Of a DNA stretch of 64,000 nucleotides, positions 55,197-63,244 are shown piece after piece. The stretch is from Hyphomicrobiales bacterium. Its GTDB lineage: Bacteria; Pseudomonadota; Alphaproteobacteria; Rhizobiales; Beijerinckiaceae. Location: NCBI GenBank assembly GCA_900473415.1, contig UCLR01000008.1:1-64000 (forward strand), written 5' to 3'. Position numbers and translations under genes: made by a program. Every line of letters begins with the position of its first letter. Position 1 is the first letter of the stretch. Under the pieces are notes generated by a model. It saw only the letters and a list, made by a program, of their open reading frames with translations, was not told where the DNA came from and made no database searches.

Positions 55197-55907
55197 ATGA
55201 CGACGATGAAGATTGCTACGCCCACCGCCCTGCGCAGGGCCGTCGCGCTGCTGCCCCTGCTGGCTTTGACCGCCTGCGCCGGCTCGCAGCGCTTCACGGG
55301 CACACCGATGAACCCGCCCTACGGACAGTCCGCGCTGCCTTCGGCCCCGCCGATCGTCTCGGCGCCGGTCCAGTCCGAGCCGCTCCCGCCGCCGGGCGGA
55401 TATCCGGCTGCTCCCGGCGGCGCCTATCCCTCCGCGTCCCCTGCTCCCGGCGCGCTGCCGCCGCCGCAGGATCCGTTCTTCGATCCCAATGCCGGGGCGT
55501 CGTCGGCGCAGGGCCAGGCCCTGCCGCCGGCCAGCCAACCCGGACAGGCACCCGGCCTGCGCGGCAGCGAGAGCAACCAGGTCGCCGGGCTCGGCTCCGC
55601 GCCTGCGGCTCCGCGCCCCTCCGCCAGCCGCGACAACGTCGTCGGCAGCTGGAACGCGCGCGAAGCCACCGGCGGCTCCTGTCGCATCCAGCTCTCGAGC
55701 TCGCCGACGCTCGATCTCTATCGCGCCAGCTCCAGCGGCTGCGCCAACAAGGATCTGCAGCGGATCTCGGCCTGGGACTATCGCGATGGCGAGGTCTATC
55801 TCTACCAGCAGGGCGGCACGGTCGCCGCGCGGCTGCGCGCGACGAGCGGCAACGCGCTCGATGGCGCCGTGACCAAGTCCGGCGCAGCGCTGTCTCTCAA
55901 TCGGTAA
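55197..55907 (+). CDS. Inh/AprI-like lipoprotein with Pro-rich linker
   Basis: A 236-residue lipoprotein. The signal has a lipobox LTAC with cysteine at about residue 28 when counted from 55197. A long Pro/Gly/Ala-rich linker (about 40-150) follows, then a small beta domain: VVGSWNAREATGGSCRIQLS, GCANKDLQRISAWDYRDGEV, GTVAARLRATSG. The domain has two Cys and the fold pattern of AprI/Inh metalloprotease inhibitors; its opening resembles the tandem domains of the protein at 14725. It probably sits in the inner leaflet of the outer membrane or the periplasm. ATGs at 55197 and 55206 are both possible. The target protease is not known. Confidence 0.7.
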   Translation: MTTMKIATPTALRRAVALLPLLALTACAGSQRFTGTPMNPPYGQSALPSAPPIVSAPVQSEPLPPPGGYPAAPGGAYPSASPAPGALPPPQDPFFDPNAGASSAQGQALPPASQPGQAPGLRGSESNQVAGLGSAPAAPRPSASRDNVVGSWNAREATGGSCRIQLSSSPTLDLYRASSSGCANKDLQRISAWDYRDGEVYLYQQGGTVAARLRATSGNALDGAVTKSGAALSLNR

Positions 55908-55921
55908 GACAAGCCAGCTTT

Positions 55922-56074
55922 GTCATTCAGGGGCTTCGTCTCAGCGAAGCGCCCGGAACCCACGACCGGGCGAACGGATGTCGTTCGCTCAAGACGCGAG
56001 TGGAAAGAAGTACACGAAGCGGGCACTCGATCGTGGGTTCCGGGTTCAGGCCTGCGGCCTGAACCCGGAATGAC
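55922..56074. repeat. Nested GTCAT/ATGAC palindromic repeat between convergent genes
   Basis: The outer ends GTCATTC (55922-55928) and GAATGAC (56068-56074) are perfect inverses. Inner 13-base arms CCGGAACCCACGA (55953-55965) and TCGTGGGTTCCGG (56031-56043) match exactly, and a separate 12-base-arm hairpin lies at 56041-56067. It resembles RIME/REP-like elements and separates convergent genes. Confidence 0.75.
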
Positions 56075-56081
56075 GAAGGGC

Positions 56082-56696
56082 TCACGCCCGGAGCGCCCTG
56101 GCCAGCAAGGTCGTGGGCCAGAATCTCCTCTGGATCGACAGCGCCAGAGTCGCGAAGCCGGTCGCGTTGTCGAGTGCCTCGTCGAGAATGGTGAAAGGCG
56201 TCGGGCCACCGGTCGCGATCACGCCCTCGACATCGGCATAGCCGCCGACGAGATCGGCCTCGAACTTGGCGGCCAGCCGGCGCATCGCCGTGTTTCCGGG
56301 CAGGAAGGTCATGTAGAGCGTGCGGATCCCGCGGTTTCGCGCCGCCGTGATCAGTCGCCCGAGCAGATCGGCGCCGATGCCGCGCCGCCGCCAGCCGGCC
56401 TCGACGCTGAAGGCAGCCTCGCCCGTCTGCGCGACGATGTCGTCCAGGCCGCGCAGCTCTGCCGCACCGCGCACGACGTCGTCCTCGACATAAGCGTAAA
56501 CCAGCCCGCCGACCCCGAAGGTCGTCATGGCATAATTCTCCAGGAAGGCGTCGTTGACGGCCGTCCCGAAGCGCTCCCGCCGGGTCACGGCATCGAGCCG
56601 GAGCAGATGCTCCTTGAAGAGTTCACGCTCCGCCGGCCATAGCCGCCGAAGAACGCCGGTACCGGTCTTTCCGCCGGCGAATTTCGAACGAGCCAA
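56082..56696 (-). CDS. GNAT-family N-acetyltransferase
   Basis: A 204-residue protein with a GNAT fold. The acetyl-CoA-binding motif is EAGWRRRGIGADLLGRLITAAR (Q/R-x-x-G-x-G/A), and beta4 is RTLYMTFLPGNTAMRRLAAKF. The N-terminus (FKEHLLRLDAVTRRERFGTAVND) resembles a family of proteobacterial GNATs whose substrates are unknown. It has a long upstream gap (325 bases), so it has its own promoter. It ends 7 bases after the palindromic repeat. Confidence 0.87.
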   Translation of the reverse strand: MARSKFAGGKTGTGVLRRLWPAERELFKEHLLRLDAVTRRERFGTAVNDAFLENYAMTTFGVGGLVYAYVEDDVVRGAAELRGLDDIVAQTGEAAFSVEAGWRRRGIGADLLGRLITAARNRGIRTLYMTFLPGNTAMRRLAAKFEADLVGGYADVEGVIATGGPTPFTILDEALDNATGFATLALSIQRRFWPTTLLARALRA

Positions 56697-57021
56697 TTGT
56701 CATCTCCCGCACAGCGCATCCGCGCGCTGCCGACCAGGAGGCGAATCTTCCCTAGCTCGCTCGTGAGATTGTGCCCTATGCCGGCAATTGCAAGGCGCCG
56801 ATCTGCGGCATTTTCGCCGGGCAAGGGCGAGAAATGAGCCAGAGCAGGTAAATCACATGCAGCGAGAGCATGACGGATCATGTTCAACTGGTCAGGGACG
56901 CCGTGGAAAAAACCGCTACAAGGCCGTAAAATGACGCGCGATATTTTCGCTCGAACCCCGATGACGGCGCGGCCGGCATGAGCTAAGTTGCGTGCTCCCG
57001 GCCACTCAGACTTGAAGCTCC
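56697..57021. other. Intergenic region between GNAT gene and csp (325 bases)
   Basis: I find no gene here. The only open frame (minus strand, 56585-56887) overlaps the GNAT gene and is not protein-like. The last 120 bases are AT-richer (GAAAAAACCGCTAC, GATATTTTCGCTCG) and likely carry the cold-shock gene's promoter and long leader, as is usual for csp mRNAs. Confidence 0.5.
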
Positions 57022-57672
57022 ATGTTCGATCGTCGCAAGCCTCCTACTGCCCAGCCTTTCGTCACGCACGAAAATATCGAAGCCAAGATCAAGTGGTTCG
57101 ACCCCGAAAAGGGGTTCGGGTTCGCCTCGCCCGTCGATGGTTCGGGCGACGTCTTCGTACATGTCTCGGCCATTGGTCCTCTCGACCAGCAGGACCTGCT
57201 CCCCGGCGCCACTATCGTCGCCGATCTCGGCGAGGGCCGTCGCGGCCTTCAGGTCGTCGCGGTCCATGAGATCGACGCCTCGACCGCGACCCAGACCGCA
57301 CCGGCTCCGCGCGGCGGCGGCTTCTCGCCCCGCCCGCCCCGCGATGATTTCGGCGGCGGCTATGGCGACCGGGATCGCGGCGGTTTCGGCGGCGGCAGCT
57401 TCGGAGGTGGCGATCGCGGCCCGCGCGGCGGCGGCTTCCAGGACCGCGACAGCGGCCCGGTGGAAGGTCCGTTCGACGGCGCCGTGAAGTTCTTCAACTC
57501 GGATCGCGGCTTCGGCTTCATTGCGCCGGACAAGGGCGGCCCGGACGTCTTCCTGCATGTCTCGTCGCTGAGCCGCAGCGGCCTGCAGCCGCCGATCGAC
57601 GGGCAGCGCGTGCGCTTCTCGATCCGCGCCGGCCGCAAGGGCCCGGAAGCGTCCAACATCAGCTTCATCTGA
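57022..57672 (+). CDS. Two-domain cold-shock protein with Gly/Arg-rich linker
   Basis: A 216-residue RNA/DNA-binding protein. Cold-shock domain 1 (about residues 15-80) has EAKIKWFDPEKGFGFASP and DVFVHVSAI (RNP1 and RNP2); domain 2 (about 150-214) has GAVKFFNSDRGFGFIAPD and DVFLHVSSL. Between them is a linker of about 65 residues, rich in Gly, Arg, Phe and Asp (RGG/FGGG-like). Two-domain Csp proteins are typical of alphaproteobacteria and act as RNA chaperones, often in stationary phase. A strong terminator follows. Confidence 0.93.
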   Translation: MFDRRKPPTAQPFVTHENIEAKIKWFDPEKGFGFASPVDGSGDVFVHVSAIGPLDQQDLLPGATIVADLGEGRRGLQVVAVHEIDASTATQTAPAPRGGGFSPRPPRDDFGGGYGDRDRGGFGGGSFGGGDRGPRGGGFQDRDSGPVEGPFDGAVKFFNSDRGFGFIAPDKGGPDVFLHVSSLSRSGLQPPIDGQRVRFSIRAGRKGPEASNISFI

Positions 57673-57696
57673 CGCTGGTTTCCATTCGGAAACGCG

Positions 57697-57724
57697 AAGG
57701 CCCGCCAATGGCGGGCCTTTTTGT
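57697..57724 (+). terminator. Intrinsic terminator after csp
   Basis: A perfect 10-base stem AAGGCCCGCC / GGCGGGCCTT (57697-57706 with 57710-57719) has an AAT loop and is followed by a T run. Confidence 0.92.
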
Positions 57725-57742
57725 TTGTGCGGAAGAGCTGTC

Positions 57743-57839
57743 GTCATTCTCGGGCGTCGCAAAGGCGACGACCCGAGAATCTCTCACTGGATCAGGCGCC
57801 CTCTCGTCCGGAGATGCCCGGGTCGAGCCCGGGCATGAC
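57743..57839. repeat. Double-hairpin GTCAT/ATGAC intergenic repeat
   Basis: It starts GTCAT (57743-57747) and ends ATGAC (57835-57839). Hairpin 1 pairs 57746-57760 with 57765-57780 (one bulge); hairpin 2 has perfect arms ATGCCCGGG / CCCGGGCAT (57814-57822 with 57828-57836) around TCGAG. This is the most complete two-hairpin copy in the window. Confidence 0.75.
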
Positions 57840-57873
57840 GCGCGCGTCGGACGTCGCCGCCCACCTCCACCGA

Positions 57874-58368
57874 TCAATGATCGTGGTCGTCGCCTTCCAG
57901 GCCGCCGATGTGCTTCTGGGTGTAGAGTTCGAGGCCGACGCGGCCGATCAGGTCGAGCTGGGTCTCGAGGAAGTCGATATGGCCTTCCTCATCCCTCATC
58001 AGGGCCTTGAACAGGTCCTCGGAAGGGTAGTCGCCGACCTCGCGGCAATACCGGGCGGCTTCCTGATAGAGGGCGCGCGCCTCGACCTCGGCCTTGAGAT
58101 CGCACTCGATGACTTCCTTGACGTTCTCGCCGATCCGCAGCTGGTCGAGCGTCTGCAGGTTCGGGAAGCCTTCGAGGAAGAGGATGCGGTCGACGAAGCG
58201 GTCGGCATGGACCATCTCCTCGATCGACTCCTTCTTCCAGGTCTTGGCCATCTCCTTCAGCCCCCAATTGTCGAGCATCCGGTAGTGCAGCCAGTACTGG
58301 TTGATGGCGGTGAGCTCGGAGCGCAGCCCCTTGTTGAGATATTCGATAACCTGCTTGTCGCCCTGCAT
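57874..58368 (-). CDS. bfr: Bacterioferritin
   Basis: A 164-residue iron-storage protein that forms a 24-mer cage. All ferroxidase residues are at their usual positions: E18, E51, H54, E94, E127 and H130, and the heme-ligand Met52 is present ([10 protein letters not shown]). The His-rich C-terminus ends DDHDH. An Irr-box candidate lies 22-38 bases upstream of the ATG, consistent with iron-responsive control. Bfd, which helps release iron, is the next gene upstream on the same strand, but a 123-base gap with the Irr box indicates a separate promoter. Confidence 0.96.
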   Translation of the reverse strand: MQGDKQVIEYLNKGLRSELTAINQYWLHYRMLDNWGLKEMAKTWKKESIEEMVHADRFVDRILFLEGFPNLQTLDQLRIGENVKEVIECDLKAEVEARALYQEAARYCREVGDYPSEDLFKALMRDEEGHIDFLETQLDLIGRVGLELYTQKHIGGLEGDDHDH

Positions 58369-58390
58369 GGGATCAACCTCCGCATCTCAC

Positions 58391-58407
58391 TTTAGAATGA
58401 GACTAAT
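58391..58407. promoter_or_regulatory. Candidate Irr box (ICE) upstream of bfr
   Basis: TTTAGAATGAGACTAAT has a perfect left half (TTTAGAA) and a diverged right half relative to TTTAGAA-N3-TTCTAAA. The position directly before bfr and the irr gene nearby support it. Confidence 0.6.
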
Positions 58408-58491
58408 GTAGACGGAGCAGAGCCAGAAGGAAAGGAGGGAGAGAAGGAAAAATCGTGTCTTCACGCCGCCCTGGCGGACCAAAGCAACGGC

Positions 58492-58797
58492 TCAGGCGGC
58501 CTCGACGGTCTCGACGGTCACGACGGTCTCGATGCCTTCGAGCATCCGCTCGGTCGCGCGAACGGAGATATGCACCGCGCATTCGATCTCGCGGCTGGCG
58601 CAGCTGCCGCACTGCGTCGCACAGGCGGCACGCGCCTCGTTCAGGATGGCACGAACCTCGCGCGCACAACGGCCGCAATCCGGGCTGCAGCCGAGGCAGT
58701 CATAAGCCTCACCCGCGGTCCGCGGCCCGCTGCCGTCAGGAGCGATGGTGCCTTTGATCTGACGGCAAGACAAAACGTTGCAGGAACAGACGATCAC
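58492..58797 (-). CDS. bfd: Bacterioferritin-associated ferredoxin
   Basis: A 101-residue [2Fe-2S] protein that passes electrons to Bfr to release stored iron. The cluster ligands fit C4 and C6 (VCSCNV) and C41 and C44 (CGRC); extra Cys occur at 34, 37 and in the C-terminal half (CATQCGSCAS), which is longer than the ~64-residue enteric Bfd. The GTG start at 58797 overlaps the irr stop (GTGA), so it is read from the irr transcript. It is read leftward toward bfr. Confidence 0.85.
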   Translation of the reverse strand: MIVCSCNVLSCRQIKGTIAPDGSGPRTAGEAYDCLGCSPDCGRCAREVRAILNEARAACATQCGSCASREIECAVHISVRATERMLEGIETVVTVETVEAA

Positions 58798-59327
58798 GCG
58801 TGACGACCCACCACGCGCTTGGTCTCGACTTCCTCGCCATCGGCACGGCGCAGCCGCACGATGACCTCGACCGAGGAAATCTCCATGCCTTCCGGCGCAT
58901 CCGGCAGGCCGGCGACCTGAATGGTCGAGCCGGGGATGTCGGTCACCGTCTCGTCATCCTCATTGTAGAAATGGTGGTGCTCCGACACGTTGGTGTCGAA
59001 GAAGGTCTTCGGCCCCGAGACCGAGACCTGGCGGAGCAGCCCGGCTTCCGAGAACTGGCGCAGCGTGTTGTAGACCGTGGCGAGCGAAAGCGGCTCGCGT
59101 GCGCGCAGCGCCTCCTCATAGAGCATCTCGGCGCTGACATGGCGGTCGCCCTTGGCGAAGAGCAGCCAGCCGAGCGCCATGCGCTGCCGTGTCGGCCTGA
59201 GACCGGCGGAACGCAGCCGCGCCTTCACCGCGCTGATCGGGCAGGAGCCAGGGCTCTTCTGCGGCCACGGGATATGATCGCTCGCCAGTGGCTGGTGAGT
59301 CAGATCCTTGCTCGTGAGTACGCTCAT
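58794..59327 (-). CDS. irr: Iron response regulator Irr (Fur family)
   Basis: A 177-residue Fur-family regulator. The winged-helix part is ISAVKARLRSAGLRPTRQRM to SLATVYNTLRQFSEAGLL, and the heme-binding HHH motif is at residues 117-119 (SEHHHFYNEDDE), typical of Irr. A CP dipeptide lies at 29-30 (GSCPIS), a possible heme regulatory motif. Irr senses heme and controls iron-related genes in Rhizobiales. An Irr-box palindrome lies 39-57 bases upstream of its ATG, suggesting autoregulation. bfd overlaps its stop. Confidence 0.93.
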   Translation of the reverse strand: MSVLTSKDLTHQPLASDHIPWPQKSPGSCPISAVKARLRSAGLRPTRQRMALGWLLFAKGDRHVSAEMLYEEALRAREPLSLATVYNTLRQFSEAGLLRQVSVSGPKTFFDTNVSEHHHFYNEDDETVTDIPGSTIQVAGLPDAPEGMEISSVEVIVRLRRADGEEVETKRVVGRHA

Positions 59328-59365
59328 TCGAAATGCCTTCCAGATGCCGGCTGACCGGCAATGCA

Positions 59366-59384
59366 GTTTAGAAAATGTCTAAAC
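59366..59384. promoter_or_regulatory. Irr box (ICE) upstream of irr
   Basis: GTTTAGAAAATGTCTAAAC has 7-base perfect arms (GTTTAGA and TCTAAAC) with 5 bases between, one mismatch from TTTAGAA-N3-TTCTAAA. It lies 39-57 bases upstream of irr, just downstream of a TATGAT-like sequence on the minus strand, so binding would probably block transcription. Confidence 0.8.
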
Positions 59385-59598
59385 TACTGATATTGCTATC
59401 ATATTTCCCGACTTCGACAGCAAATGTCAATCTCTTCGGGGGCTCCGACTAACCGCGACCCACAGCCGCAGGCTCGGCGCGCCCCTTCACGGCGGGCGCA
59501 GCGGCGCGATCCCGAAGACTATCGGCCGAAGGATCGGCCTCCCATTCCCAATGGTCGGGCTGCTTCGCGCCTCCTGGAGCCGCGAAGCCCAAGGATGC

Positions 59599-61191
59599 CT
59601 AATGCCCGCCGCCTGCGCCGGCACCGGCGGGGGCCGGGGGCGGCCTGCGCATGAACATCGAGAGCAGGACGAGGCCTGCGAAGATCGCCGTCAGCCCGAG
59701 GAAGACATCGCCGAAGGCCATGACGAGCGCCTGCTTGTGGACACGCTGGTTGATCAGCGCCAGCGCCATGGTCTGCGCCTGATCGCCATAATCGATGAAG
59801 CGCCCGGCGGTATTGGCGATAGCCTCCTCCGCCACCTGCCGGCCCGCTGCGACCATTTCGTGCAGCCGGGTGATGTGCAGGTCGGTGCGGGTGTTCAGCA
59901 TCGTGTTGATGACGGCGAGCCCGACCGCGCCGCCGAGATTGCGGGTGAGGTTGTAGAGGCCCGACGCGTTCTTCAGCTGCTGCGGCGGCAGCGAACCCAA
60001 CGCGATGTTGTTGACCGGCACCATGCACAGCATCAGCGAGCAGCCGCGCAGGATCTGCGGGATGAGCAGCTCCCAGAAGTCCCAGTCGGTCGTGATGAAG
60101 GAGGCCCACCAGGTGCCGAGCGCGAAGCCGCCGGACCCGATCATCATCATCACCCGCGGATCGAGCTTGGCCGAGAGCCGGCCCGCGATCGGTGCGGTGA
60201 GGAACATGGCCAGGCCGGTGACGAACATCGTTTCGCCGATCATCAACGCGTCATAGCCGCGGATGCGCCCGAGATAGACCGGGTAGAGATAGGTCAGCCC
60301 GTAAAGGCCGATGCCCATGCAGAAGGAAAACACCGAGCCGAAGGCGAAGTTGCGGTTCTTGAAGGCGTAGAGATCGACCAGCGGCTCGTCGCGGGTCAAC
60401 GCTCGCCAGAAGAACAGCACCGCGCCGCCGATCATCACGAACGAAAAGAAGATGATCTCCTCGCTCTCGAACCAGTCGAGCCGCGTCCCCTCCTCCAGCA
60501 CATATTCAAGGCTGCCGAGGAAGGCCGCCATGCTAGCGAGCCCGATCCAGTCGAAGCGCCTGAGCAGCTCGCGATGCGGCTTGTCGAAGTCGATCAGCGT
60601 CCAGGCGGCGATCGTCACGCCGATGCCGGGCACGACGTTGACGAGGAAGAGCCAGTGCCAGGAGAAGGCGTGGCTGAGATAGCCGCCGACCGTGGGGCCG
60701 ATGGTGGGCGCCAGCGTCGCGACGAGGCCGATCAGCGGCGAGACGATCGGCCGCTTCGACGCCGGGAAGATCGAGAAGGCCGCGGCGAAGACGCCGGGGA
60801 TCATGCCGCCGCCGATGAAGCCCTGGACCGCGCGCCACAGGATCATCTCGTTGATCGAGGTCGAGAAGGCGCACAGCACACTCGAGATGGTGAAGCCCGC
60901 AGCCGCGATCGAGAAGAAGACGCGTGTCGACAACGCCCGGCTGAGATAGCCGGAGAGCGGGATCATGATCACTTCCGCGATCAGATAGGCCGTCTGCACC
61001 CAGGCGATCTCGTCGGCGGAGGCCGAGAGTCCCGCCTGGATCTCGGCCAGCGAGGCCGAGACGATCTGGATGTCGAGGATCGCCATGAACATGCCGAAGA
61101 CCATCGCCAAGAAGGCGAAGATCCGCCGCATCGGGATGGCGTCCGGGGCCGGAACGGAGCCGGCGCCCGGGTTCAAGGTCGCGGTGGCCAT
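59599..61191 (-). CDS. DHA2-family multidrug efflux MFS transporter (EmrB-like)
   Basis: A 530-residue major-facilitator protein with about 14 hydrophobic segments. It opens IFAFLAMVFGMFMAILDIQIVS (in pieces, MFMAILDIQIVS is the EmrB motif D1), with the motif A-like segment PLSGYLSRALSTRVFF and motif C PTIGPTVGGYLSHAFSW. It pairs with the adaptor gene upstream, which starts the leftward operon, to export toxic organic compounds. The Gly/Ala-rich tail ends in a His. Confidence 0.92.
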   Translation of the reverse strand: MATATLNPGAGSVPAPDAIPMRRIFAFLAMVFGMFMAILDIQIVSASLAEIQAGLSASADEIAWVQTAYLIAEVIMIPLSGYLSRALSTRVFFSIAAAGFTISSVLCAFSTSINEMILWRAVQGFIGGGMIPGVFAAAFSIFPASKRPIVSPLIGLVATLAPTIGPTVGGYLSHAFSWHWLFLVNVVPGIGVTIAAWTLIDFDKPHRELLRRFDWIGLASMAAFLGSLEYVLEEGTRLDWFESEEIIFFSFVMIGGAVLFFWRALTRDEPLVDLYAFKNRNFAFGSVFSFCMGIGLYGLTYLYPVYLGRIRGYDALMIGETMFVTGLAMFLTAPIAGRLSAKLDPRVMMMIGSGGFALGTWWASFITTDWDFWELLIPQILRGCSLMLCMVPVNNIALGSLPPQQLKNASGLYNLTRNLGGAVGLAVINTMLNTRTDLHITRLHEMVAAGRQVAEEAIANTAGRFIDYGDQAQTMALALINQRVHKQALVMAFGDVFLGLTAIFAGLVLLSMFMRRPPPAPAGAGAGGGH

Positions 61192-61212
61192 GGCGGCCTC
61201 CTCGGAGCGGGT

Positions 61213-62418
61213 TTAGTGCTGGCTCGCCGGGCGCGGGTCGATCGAGACCACGACCGACATGCCCGGGCGCAGGATGTGCTTGCCGGTCGATTCACGGTCG
61301 AGCGCGATCCGGACCGGCACGCGCTGCACGATCTTCGTGAAGTTGCCGGTCGCATTGTCGGGCGGCAGCAGCGTGAAGACCGAGCCCGTGCCGCCGGCGA
61401 TGCCGCTGACCGTGCCGTGGAAGACCTGCCCCCGCAGTGCATCGACGGTGATGCTGGCCTTGTCGCCGATCTTCAGGGGGCCGACCTGGGTCTCCTTGAA
61501 GTTCGCGTCGACATAGACCTGGTCGAGCGGGACGATCGACATCAGCCGCTTGCCGGCGCTGACGAGGTCGCCGAGCTGGACATTGGTGTTGGCGACGATG
61601 CCGTCGATCGGCGCGGCGATCTTGGTGAAGGAGAGGTCGCGCTCGGCCTTCTGCTCGGCCACCTTGAGCTCATCGATCTGGCGGGCCGCCTCGACGCGCT
61701 GCGCTTCCAGCACCTTGATGTTGGCCTGCGCCTGCACGACACCGGCCTTGGCGCTCGCCACCGAGGCGATCGCCTGGTCGCGCGCCGCAGTCGCCGCATC
61801 GAGCGTCGCCTGCGAGCCGTAGGACTTGGCGGCGAGGCTGTTCGCGCGCTCGTAATCGGCAGCGGTGCGGGTCACGGCCGCCTCGGCGGAGTTCTGCTGC
61901 GCCTGCGCCTGCGCTAGGGCGGCGCGGGCTGCCTCGACCTGACTGTCGATGCGCGCCAGCGTCGCCAGCCCCGTCGCGCTCTTCGCCCTCGCGCTGTCGA
62001 GCGCGATCCGCCAATCGCCATCGTCGAGCGCGACGAGCGGCTGACCGGCCTTGATCTCCTGGTTCTGCACCACGGAGACGGTCGCGATATTGGCGGCGAG
62101 CTTGGCCGAGATCGTCGCCATCTCGGCGCCGACATAGGCGTCGTCGGTCGAGACGATGAAGCGGCCATTGCGCCACCAATCGACTCCGTACCAGAGCCCG
62201 GCACTGATCGCAGCGGCGCCGACGAGCATCAGCGCACCACGCTTCAGCGGGCTCTTGCCGGTCTTTGCCTTGTCGGCAGCGACCGCGGGGCGGGCTTCGT
62301 CGGCCTGCGGTCTACGTGCGGTGACCGGCTCGGCGGTTTCGGCCCTGACGGGCTCGGCAGCGGCGTCGACCAGCTTGAGGCGGTCGCGGCGCGGCTCGGA
62401 AGCGGTTTCAGCAGACAT
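61213..62418 (-). CDS. HlyD/EmrA-type membrane-fusion adaptor
   Basis: A 401-residue periplasmic adaptor. It has a cytoplasmic N-terminus of about 58 residues, one transmembrane segment (about 60-78), a lipoyl-like half (STDDAYVGAEMATISAK, VALDDGDWRIALDSA), a long coiled-coil hairpin (about 135-250, Ala/Gln-rich) and a C-terminal beta-barrel (VNTNVQ-type LGDLVSAGKRLMSIVPL; GTGSVFTLLPPDNATGNFTK). The DDAYV motif is typical of EmrA. Two TetR-type operators lie upstream. It connects the MFS pump to an outer-membrane channel (TolC type, not in this window). Confidence 0.93.
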   Translation of the reverse strand: MSAETASEPRRDRLKLVDAAAEPVRAETAEPVTARRPQADEARPAVAADKAKTGKSPLKRGALMLVGAAAISAGLWYGVDWWRNGRFIVSTDDAYVGAEMATISAKLAANIATVSVVQNQEIKAGQPLVALDDGDWRIALDSARAKSATGLATLARIDSQVEAARAALAQAQAQQNSAEAAVTRTAADYERANSLAAKSYGSQATLDAATAARDQAIASVASAKAGVVQAQANIKVLEAQRVEAARQIDELKVAEQKAERDLSFTKIAAPIDGIVANTNVQLGDLVSAGKRLMSIVPLDQVYVDANFKETQVGPLKIGDKASITVDALRGQVFHGTVSGIAGGTGSVFTLLPPDNATGNFTKIVQRVPVRIALDRESTGKHILRPGMSVVVSIDPRPASQH

Positions 62419-62435
62419 TGTGCGTCCTGCATGTC

Positions 62436-62458
62436 AATTCGAACCGGCTGGTTCGATT
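62436..62458. promoter_or_regulatory. TetR-type operator 1 (adaptor-gene side)
   Basis: TCGAACC-GGCT-GGTTCGA (62439-62445 and 62450-62456) has perfect 7-base arms, extended by AAT/ATT at the edges. It lies 20 bases before the emrA-like start codon and would block the leftward operon. Confidence 0.85.
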
Positions 62459-62497
62459 GCGCTTGAAATAGCGCGTCGTATGGTGCATATCAAGTCA

Positions 62498-62519
62498 AAT
62501 CGAACCGATTGGTTCGATT
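62498..62519. promoter_or_regulatory. TetR-type operator 2 (regulator side)
   Basis: AATCGAACC-GATT-GGTTCGATT is a perfect 9-base inverted repeat with a 4-base centre. Its centre is 61 bases from that of operator 1 and shares the same arms, so both probably bind the TetR protein encoded 46 bases further on. Confidence 0.88.
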
Positions 62520-62564
62520 CTTTTTCATCACCGCGACGCGGGGCCGCACTCCCTGCGGAAAGAC

Positions 62565-63233
62565 ATGACAGAAAGCTCTGAAGCCAAAGTGAAGGGAGGC
62601 GCGCGCAACCGCCGCGTCGCTGGCGCCGATCCCGACAAACGCCGCCAGATCCTCGACGGGGCGAACCATGTTTTTGCAGCGCGCGGCTTCGACGCCGCCA
62701 GCATGAACGACATCGCCGCCGCGGCAAATGTCTCGAAGGGCACACTCTACGTCTATTTCCAGGACAAGGAGCACCTTTTCGTCGCGCTGATCGAGCGTGA
62801 GCGCGAGGCGCAGAAGCGCGGCGCCTTCGAGGCCCTGAATCATGATCCCGACCCGGTCCGGGCGCTTAGCAATTTCGGCCAATGCCTCGTGCGCATGATC
62901 AATAGCGAGTTCGCCGTCAGCGCGCATCGCGTCGTCATCGGCGTTTCCGAGCGCATGCCCGATCTTGGCCAGAGCTTCTACGAGAAGGGGCCGATGCAGG
63001 GAGCGAGACTCATCGCGGGCTATCTCGACCGTATGGTCTCGGAGGGCAAGCTCGCCATCGAGGACACCCAGCTGGCAGCAGTGCAGTTCATCGACCTCTG
63101 CCAGGTGTCGCTCCTGCGCCCGCGCCTGTTCAATGCCGTCCGCACCCCGCCGACGGATGAAGAGATTCACCGCGTCGTCGCATCCGCCATAGAGATGTTC
63201 ATGGCGCGCTACCGCGTAAAGCCAAAGGCGTAA
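62565..63233 (+). CDS. TetR-family transcriptional repressor
   Basis: A 222-residue regulator. The helix-turn-helix is in residues 20-75 ([52 protein letters not shown]) and the ligand-binding C-terminal part is a TetR_C-type helical domain with the [18 protein letters not shown] helix. It is divergent from an EmrAB-type operon with two palindromic operators between them, the classic arrangement of an efflux-pump repressor that releases DNA on binding a drug-like ligand. AcrR-like relatives are the closest by style. Confidence 0.93.
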   Translation: MTESSEAKVKGGARNRRVAGADPDKRRQILDGANHVFAARGFDAASMNDIAAAANVSKGTLYVYFQDKEHLFVALIEREREAQKRGAFEALNHDPDPVRALSNFGQCLVRMINSEFAVSAHRVVIGVSERMPDLGQSFYEKGPMQGARLIAGYLDRMVSEGKLAIEDTQLAAVQFIDLCQVSLLRPRLFNAVRTPPTDEEIHRVVASAIEMFMARYRVKPKA

Positions 63234-63244
63234 GCGCCGCGCGC

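Noticed and set aside
59551-61917. 788-codon plus-strand open frame
   Set aside because: It runs antisense to the EmrB- and EmrA-type genes and its translation is a mix of Arg, Asp, His and Gln typical of antisense GC-rich frames, with no recognisable motif.
62419-62564. The two palindromes as terminators
   Set aside because: They lie between divergent genes, share identical arms and have no T-tracts; operator function is the better reading.
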